From Bacillota bacterium (GTDB lineage Bacteria > Bacillota_E > RBS10-35 > JAJYVN01), in NCBI GenBank assembly GCA_021846605.1, contig JAJZWQ010000107.1, forward strand, positions 1-11,489: 11,489 bases of DNA, given 5' to 3'. A program made the translations under genes and the position numbers. Shown piece by piece: positions 7,659 to 11,489 of this stretch (positions within the stretch are counted from its first letter, which is position 1; every line of letters starts with the position of its first letter). The notes below the pieces were generated by a model, which worked only from the letters and a program-made list of their open reading frames with translations, searched no databases and was not told the DNA's origin.

Positions 7659-8000
7659 CTAGGGGACCGCCAGCGAGTCCTGGCTGGTGCTGTGCGTGGC
7701 CGGGAAGTTGAACGTGACGTTCGTGCCCCCCACAGACAGCTTGTAGGGACCGGCCGGCGGGGCTGTCTGGTTGTCCAGGTCGCCGAAGGCGCTGAACCCC
7801 TCGGCCGTCATCGTCTTGCCGGGTGCCAGAAACGCGGAGACGCTGTACGGGATGGTCACCTCCGCGGGAGCACTGGTGGTCACGCCCGACGACTGACCCT
7901 TCCCGCTGCTCCCCGGCGTCGCCGCCCCGCAGGCGGTCAAGGCCAGGGACGCCACCAACGACCCGGTCATCAGCCAACGGAACACTGCACCCACCGCCAT
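7659..8000 (-). CDS. Secreted lipoprotein, N-terminal part ending at an in-frame TAG
   Basis: A 113-residue product starting at ATG 8000, with GGGGGGAG five bases upstream. A signal peptide with a hydrophobic stretch MTGSLVASLALTAC gives the lipobox LTAC, with C24 as the lipidated residue, then a Ser/Gly-rich linker and the first strands of a beta domain (IPYSVSAFLAPGKT, FSAFGDLDNQTAP, NVTFNFPATH). It stops at TAG 7659-7661 after SLAVP, in the middle of what looks like a longer domain that continues downstream in the same frame. Read through, the protein would have 262 sense codons plus the TAG position. The function is not recognised; an extracellular carbohydrate- or surface-binding role is only a guess from the fold pattern. 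Confidence 0.7.
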   Translation of the reverse strand: MAVGAVFRWLMTGSLVASLALTACGAATPGSSGKGQSSGVTTSAPAEVTIPYSVSAFLAPGKTMTAEGFSAFGDLDNQTAPPAGPYKLSVGGTNVTFNFPATHSTSQDSLAVP

Positions 8001-8025
8001 CTGGTCTCCCCCCAAGCTGGTTCAG

Positions 8026-8080
8026 GGTCGCCTCGTTACCACGGGTTCGTCGCCAACTCGGCAAACCCCTGTAGGCGACC
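8026..8080 (-). promoter_or_regulatory. Structured leader upstream of the broken lipoprotein gene
   Basis: Three nested stems can form in 55 bases ending 26 bases before the start codon: an outer perfect 8-base-pair stem GGTCGCCT/AGGCGACC (8026-8033 with 8073-8080), a middle GGGTT/AACCC (8043-8047 with 8064-8068) and an inner GCC/GGC hairpin (8052-8054 with 8060-8062). The compact nested shape suggests a folded 5' untranslated RNA or a large operator. I cannot assign it to a known riboswitch family. Confidence 0.4.
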
Positions 8081-8115
8081 ACGAAGGGCGGACAGGATGG
8101 CCTTGGGGTACCGCA

Positions 8116-8157
8116 TCCCCGCGGACCGCCCAGTCGGCCGGACCGATCCCGCGGGGA
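8116..8157. repeat. Inverted repeat in the htrA to lipoprotein intergenic region
   Basis: TCCCCGCGG (8116-8124) and CCGCGGGGA (8149-8157) are exact reverse complements, 24 bases apart. It lies between the htrA hairpin and the structured leader; it may be part of a regulatory region or just GC-rich coincidence. Confidence 0.35.
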
Positions 8158-8168
8158 CCAGAGAGGGT

Positions 8169-8196
8169 GGGGCGCCGCGGTCACCCGCGGCGCCCC
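8169..8196 (-). terminator. Hairpin after htrA
   Basis: A perfect 12-base-pair stem (8169-8180 with 8185-8196) with a four-base loop lies nine bases beyond the htrA stop codon. Read on the minus strand it is followed by ACCCTCTCTGG, so the T run is poor. It is probably the end of the htrA transcript. Confidence 0.6.
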
Positions 8197-8204
8197 CGGC
8201 TTGC

Positions 8205-9551
8205 TCAGGCGACGACGCCCGGGGACCTGCGCGCCGGGCCGACAGTGGACGGGAAGGGAAAGGGCAGGAAGCCACCGCTCGTCCCGGTCTGGGTGGGCAC
8301 GCTGGTCGCGGCCGCGCTGGTCTGGGAGCGAGGCGCCGTGCCCAGGGTGATGTGCACCGTTTGGGCGGCGCCGCCGCGCAGGATCCCCACGGCCACGGTT
8401 TGCCCCGGCGTGGCCGCGTTCAGGTCGGCGATCAGGTCATAGATGTTGGCGACGGGCTGGCCGTTCCACGACCGGATGACGTCGTTCGGCTGGAGCTGGC
8501 CGACCGCCGGCCCGCCGGCGGTCACCGAGGTCACCGTCAGCGTCTCCTGAGCGGTGGGTGACGAGCTGCCGCTGCCGCCGACCGTGACGCCCAGCCAGGC
8601 CCGCTTGACGTAGCCGTAGCGGACGATGTCGTTGACGACCTGCTCCACCGTGTTGGAGGGGATGGCGAAGCCCAGCCCGGTGGCCGAGACGCCGGCCTCG
8701 CCGGTCTGGGCCACCTTCATGGTGGTGATGCCGATGACCTCCCCCTGGGCGTTGGCCAGGGCCCCGCCGGAGTTCCCGGGGTTGATGTTCGCGTTGGTCT
8801 GGATCATCTCCGTCACGCGCTCCGACTCCGAGTTGAGCCCATACAGCATCTTGCGCAGCGCGCTGACGACGCCGGTCGTCACCGACTGCTCAAACCGGGG
8901 GCCGAGCGGGTTGCCGATGGCGATCGCGACCTCGCCCGGCGTGACGTCGTTGCTGTTGGCGAAGGTCGCCGCAGGCAGGGGCTTGCCGGCGTTGATCTTC
9001 AGCACGGCGAGGTCGGTCGAGGCGTCGCCGCCGACCACCGTGGCCGGGTAGGATGTCCCGTCCTTGAGGGTGACGGTGACCTTGGTCGACCCGGCCACCA
9101 CGTGGTCGTTGGTGACGATGTAGCCGGCCGAGTTGAAGATCACGCCGCTCCCCCAGTCGACCTGGCTCTGCGTGCCGTACACGCTCTGCACATTGCTCTC
9201 GCTGCGCACCAACACCACCGACGGGCTGAGGGCCGTGTACACCGCCACGGCCGGCGCCCCGGACGCCTGCTGCGCCGCCGAGACGGGTACGGTCTGGATC
9301 TGCGCGAAGCTGGCCGCCAGCGCCCGGTAGCCGGGCAGCGCGGCGTAGACCAGCGCCCCGCCCACGAGCGCACCCAGAACGGCGGTCACGGCCGGGCGCC
9401 ACGCCCGCCGGCCCGGACGTCCGCCCTGCGCCTCCACCATGGGAGACACCCCACCGCCCGCCAGGCTGTCTTCCCGACCTCCGTCTGCTTCGACCGACGC
9501 TCCGGACTGCCGCGCCCCGCGCGGGAGGCGCACACGACGGGTCCACCGCAT
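8205..9551 (-). CDS. HtrA/DegP-like membrane-anchored serine protease with PDZ domain
   Basis: A 448-residue protease that degrades misfolded or damaged proteins on the outer face of the cytoplasmic membrane. A cytoplasmic basic tail (1-52) leads into one membrane segment (about 53-72), then the trypsin-like domain. The catalytic triad is complete: H150 in IVTNDHVV, D180 in ASTDLAVLKI and S261 in NPGNSGGAL. One PDZ domain spans about 317-403 (GVTVGG...VTAGGPAVGQLQPNDVI...GQPVANIYDL), followed by a Ser/Thr/Pro-rich tail to the end. ATG 9551 has GGAGGTG about nine bases upstream. The single anchor and one PDZ match the Gram-positive HtrA/HtrB/YyxA layout. It is read leftward from a short intergenic region shared with msrA, so both may answer to protein damage stress (inference). 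Confidence 0.95.
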   Translation of the reverse strand: MRWTRRVRLPRGARQSGASVEADGGREDSLAGGGVSPMVEAQGGRPGRRAWRPAVTAVLGALVGGALVYAALPGYRALAASFAQIQTVPVSAAQQASGAPAVAVYTALSPSVVLVRSESNVQSVYGTQSQVDWGSGVIFNSAGYIVTNDHVVAGSTKVTVTLKDGTSYPATVVGGDASTDLAVLKINAGKPLPAATFANSNDVTPGEVAIAIGNPLGPRFEQSVTTGVVSALRKMLYGLNSESERVTEMIQTNANINPGNSGGALANAQGEVIGITTMKVAQTGEAGVSATGLGFAIPSNTVEQVVNDIVRYGYVKRAWLGVTVGGSGSSSPTAQETLTVTSVTAGGPAVGQLQPNDVIRSWNGQPVANIYDLIADLNAATPGQTVAVGILRGGAAQTVHITLGTAPRSQTSAAATSVPTQTGTSGGFLPFPFPSTVGPARRSPGVVA

Positions 9552-9665
9552 GACTCCACACCTCCGTATCCCTTTTGTGCCATGAGCTTACACGCCAATT
9601 ATGAAGATACGATGGATGTCTGTGGCAGTCTTCGTCGGACCGTTGCGCGGCGCCCCGGGGACCCT

Positions 9666-9695
9666 TTGACGGCCACTGACGGCGCTGGCCATACT
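9666..9695 (+). promoter_or_regulatory. Probable sigma-A type promoter of msrA
   Basis: TTGACG (9666-9671) and CATACT (9690-9695) are 18 bases apart and stand 20 bases before the msrA start. This is the clearest promoter-like pair seen in the window; it has not been tested against a model. Confidence 0.5.
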
Positions 9696-9715
9696 GGGCC
9701 GGGGGGTGCGGTGGA

Positions 9716-10369
9716 GTGCCGCTCTTTGCCTGGCGCGGGCGCGCGATCACGCGGGACACGGCGTTGCCGGGGCGGGACCGGCCGGCGTTCGCCATCCCCG
9801 CACGCCACGCCGTGCTGGATGCGCCGCTGCAACCGCCGTTTCCAGACGCGTTGCGGACGGCGTACTTTGCTCTGGGGTGCTTCTGGGGGGCCGAGCGGCT
9901 CTTCTGGCAGACGCCCGGCGTGCACTCCACCGCCGTGGGCTACTGCGGGGGCTTCACCCCGTATCCCACCTACGACGAGGTGTCCACGGGGCGGACCGGG
10001 CATGCCGAGACGGTGCAGGTCGTCTTCGATCCCGCGCGGGTGTCCTACCAGACCCTGCTGCGCCGCTTCTTCGAGAGCCACGACCCGACGCAGGGCATGC
10101 GTCAGGGGAACGATGTGGGCACGCCCTACCGCTCCGCGATCTACACCGTGGACGCATCGCAGCGGGACCAAGCGGAGGCGGTGCGCGCGGCGTATGCCGC
10201 CGCCCTGCGCCAGGCCGGCCGGCCGGAGATGATCACCACGGAGATCGCGCCGGCGGGCCCGTTCTACTACGCAGAGGCCCACCACCAGCAGTACCTGCAC
10301 CAGGTACCCAACGGGTATTGCGGTTTGGCGGGGACGGGGGTCGCCTGCCCGGGTGCGGCCCCCCACTGA
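9716..10369 (+). CDS. msrA: Peptide methionine sulfoxide reductase A
   Basis: Reduces the S-form of methionine sulfoxide in proteins, with thioredoxin regenerating the enzyme. The 217-residue protein aligns along its whole length with E. coli MsrA, including the N-terminal extension ([10 protein letters not shown]). The active site [14 protein letters not shown] has the catalytic C55, and [11 protein letters not shown] (96-106), [13 protein letters not shown] (121-133) and [13 protein letters not shown] (183-195) are family motifs. Resolving cysteines C202 (GYCGL) and C211 (GVAC) match the two C-terminal cysteines of the E. coli type; C77 in GYCGG is an extra cysteine. Start GTG 9716 has GGGGGG nine bases upstream. 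It has its own promoter and a terminator-like hairpin, so it is probably a single-gene unit, divergent from htrA. No msrB is seen nearby. Confidence 0.96.
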   Translation: MPLFAWRGRAITRDTALPGRDRPAFAIPARHAVLDAPLQPPFPDALRTAYFALGCFWGAERLFWQTPGVHSTAVGYCGGFTPYPTYDEVSTGRTGHAETVQVVFDPARVSYQTLLRRFFESHDPTQGMRQGNDVGTPYRSAIYTVDASQRDQAEAVRAAYAAALRQAGRPEMITTEIAPAGPFYYAEAHHQQYLHQVPNGYCGLAGTGVACPGAAPH

Positions 10370-10379
10370 GGCCGCACCC
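10351..10379 (+). terminator. Hairpin overlapping the msrA stop
   Basis: GGGTGCGGCC (10351-10360) pairs exactly with GGCCGCACCC (10370-10379); the loop contains the msrA stop codon. No T run follows. A likely 3' boundary for msrA, possibly shared with minus-strand transcription arriving from the right. Confidence 0.5.
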
Positions 10380-10382
10380 CAA

Positions 10383-10731
10383 GCCGACGTCGCCGCCACG
10401 GATGTCGGCCCAGGGGTAGCGGTCGCCCGCTTGGGGGGCGCCCCCCAAGCGCCGCGGCATGATCAGCGGCCCCTGCAGGGCCGTCCCTCCGGGGATCGGT
10501 CGCCCAGCGCGGCAGCGCCGCCGGGAAGCCGCCGATGTGCGCCTCCCAGTCCAGCGCGGGAACCTCGGGCGCTCCCCGCCGAACAAAAGCCTCTGGGCGA
10601 AATACATCAGCCCGGAGATGGCGCACCCGTTCGCCCAGGGTGCGCACCCCGGCGCCCGCCGAGAAGGCCCCGAAAGCCGCCGGGACGTCGCACAGGGCCA
10701 GGCCGCGGCGATAGGCGATGGTGGCGACCAA
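10383..10731 (-). pseudogene. Decayed DinB/YfiT-like protein gene
   Basis: On the minus strand, remnants of a DinB-like four-helix protein (a metal-binding family related to bacillithiol- or mycothiol-dependent enzymes) are spread over two frames. One frame reads VATIAYRRGLALCDVPAAF and GVRTLGERVRHL; the next segment, SGLMYFAQRLLFGGERP, is in the other frame; WEAHIGGFPAALPRWAT returns to the first; and LQGPLI followed by RRLGGAPQAGDRYPWADI is again in the second. Changes of frame fall near 10614-10620, 10562-10580 and 10478-10500. The family segment usually found between 'LQGPL' and 'RRLAGAP' (including a metal-ligand His) is missing. No good start codon or ribosome binding site is seen; TTG 10731 is the nearest candidate. 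It lies downstream of zapA. Repeated base-calling errors could mimic some, but not all, of this. Confidence 0.6.
10428..10451. repeat. 24-base perfect palindrome
   Basis: CGCTTGGGGGGC is followed immediately by its exact reverse complement, centred between 10439 and 10440. It lies inside the decayed DinB-like gene, next to the point where the expected protein segment is missing, and could extrude as a cruciform or form a hairpin in RNA with a very small loop. Confidence 0.6.
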
Positions 10732-10821
10732 GGGGCGCAGGAGCCCGCGGTCCCCTGCTGTGTCCCTGGGGTCCCGGCCAGCGCCAAGGCCTGGCGCGAC
10801 AGGAGCGGATCCCGCCGCCCC

Positions 10822-11160
10822 TCAGTTGCCGCCTTCGGCCCGGGCATGCGGCGCGCCGCCCTGGCCCTCGCGGCGCTGCCCCCACTGGCGCTCGACCAGG
10901 GCCAGCACCCGCTGGTGCTGCTCCTTCAGCCGGACCAGGTCGTCCAGCGTGCGCAGGGCGACGAGGATGGCGGTCTGCGCCTGTGACAGGCGTGGGTTGA
11001 GCCGCGCGACCTCGGCCATCTGGGTGTCCACCGTGGAGGCCAGACCCTCCAGGTAGGCGGCCTGCTCCTCGCCCCGCAACTGGCACTCCACGCCGCCGAT
11101 GCGCACGGTGACCCGCGTCACCCGGCGGGCCGCCGGCGCCCCTTCATCCCCTGCGTTCAC
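10822..11160 (-). CDS. zapA: Cell division protein ZapA
   Basis: A 112-residue ZapA, which binds FtsZ at midcell and stabilises the Z ring. The short globular start RVTVRIGGVECQLRGEEQAAYLEGLA (about 16-41) has the family's beta-hairpin and first helix, followed by the long dimerising helix (about 57-94) with LSQAQTAILVALRTLDDLVRLKEQHQ. A polar Gly/Arg tail ends it. The GTG start overlaps the stop of the upstream ABC-F gene by four bases (GTGA), with GGGGAGG nine bases before it, so translation is probably coupled. Pairing with a general cell-maintenance gene fits a chromosomal core location. The decayed DinB-like gene follows about 90 bases downstream. Confidence 0.9.
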   Translation of the reverse strand: MNAGDEGAPAARRVTRVTVRIGGVECQLRGEEQAAYLEGLASTVDTQMAEVARLNPRLSQAQTAILVALRTLDDLVRLKEQHQRVLALVERQWGQRREGQGGAPHARAEGGN

Positions 11161-11489
11161 TGGTCCCGACCTCCCCTGGAAGCGTCCCCGTTGTCCCAGA
11201 GGCTTCGGCTGGGTGCTGTCGATTCCTGCGGGCCCGCCTCGCGTTCCCAGTCGGCATACAGGGCATCCAGCTCCTGCTTGACCCTGTCACGAAGCCGGAC
11301 CACCTCTCCCGCCGCCCCGCCCTCGCGGTAGAGCGCGGGATCCCCGAGGCGCTCGCCCAGGTGCGCCATCTCTTCCTCAGCCGCCGAAATCCGCGCCTCC
11401 AGTGCGGCCACGCGCGCGCGCCGGCGCCGCTCGTCCGGGTCCAGTTGGGGCGGCGTCGGGCGCCGGGCCGGGGCCGGCCGCGCGGCCCC
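11157..11489 (-). CDS. ABC-F family ATPase, C-terminal coiled coil only (N-terminus off the right edge)
   Basis: The last 110 residues of a longer protein that starts beyond the window. After a Pro/Arg-rich linker (PAPARRPTPPQLDPDERRRR) comes a coiled coil: ALEARISAAEEEMAHLGERL, then GDPALYREGG and VVRLRDRVKQELDALYADWE. The 'L.DP.LY' turn between two helices and the final 'LYADWE' are typical of the C-terminal domain of ABC-F proteins (Uup/EttA type), which work on the ribosome or, in Uup, on branched DNA. No ATPase motif lies inside the window, so the assignment rests on this domain alone. The end overlaps zapA by four bases, indicating an operon. A short frame start at GTG 11411 is internal, not a gene start. 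Confidence 0.75.
   Translation of the reverse strand, partial: GAARPAPARRPTPPQLDPDERRRRARVAALEARISAAEEEMAHLGERLGDPALYREGGAAGEVVRLRDRVKQELDALYADWEREAGPQESTAPSRSLWDNGDASRGGRDQ

Noticed and set aside
8026..8080. Resemblance of the leader to a c-di-AMP (ydaO) riboswitch, from GCCGA and GAACC
   Set aside because: The element is much shorter than ydaO and lacks the GGTGAATC-type and GCTAACCTCG-type conserved blocks I would expect.
10233..10847. A 204-codon minus-strand frame as an intact gene
   Set aside because: Only its middle and late parts resemble the DinB family; the start lies inside zapA and the end overlaps msrA, which fits a decayed gene better.

Overview
This is a GC-rich bacterial window (by eye well above 65% G+C). 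ZapA next to the tail of an ABC-F ATPase, two lipoproteins, single-membrane-anchored HtrA and strong purine-rich ribosome binding sites fit a Gram-positive, Bacillota-like lineage such as high-GC thermophilic Firmicutes. That placement is inference; no rRNA or other marker lies in the window. Starts are often GTG or TTG. Every clear gene whose end is visible stops with TGA or TAA.

Left third (1-4706, minus strand): a tightly packed three-gene run transcribed leftward. It encodes an enolase-superfamily dehydratase of the glucarate dehydratase type, a cytoplasmic GH38 alpha-mannosidase-like glycosidase, and a phytanoyl-CoA-dioxygenase-family Fe(II)/2-oxoglutarate enzyme that runs off the left edge. 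Together they look like part of a catabolic route for an unusual glycan or sugar acid. No transporter or regulator is inside the window. This operon is the best candidate for an uncharacterised pathway.

Middle (4707-8204): a divergent intergenic region, then on the plus strand tag (3-methyladenine DNA glycosylase I) and a secreted lipoprotein with 'Lipoprotein_15'-type repeats and a Ser/Thr/Gly tail, closed by a good intrinsic terminator. On the minus strand are a second PhyH-family dioxygenase and, upstream of it, a secreted lipoprotein whose reading frame is broken by a single in-frame TAG. That lipoprotein is preceded by a leader able to form three nested stems.

Right third (8205-11489): an HtrA-like membrane-anchored serine protease (minus) faces divergently from msrA (plus), both protein-damage functions. 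Beyond msrA lies a decayed DinB-like gene with several frame changes and an internal loss, then zapA overlapping by 4 bases the 3' end of an ABC-F ATPase gene that continues off the right edge.
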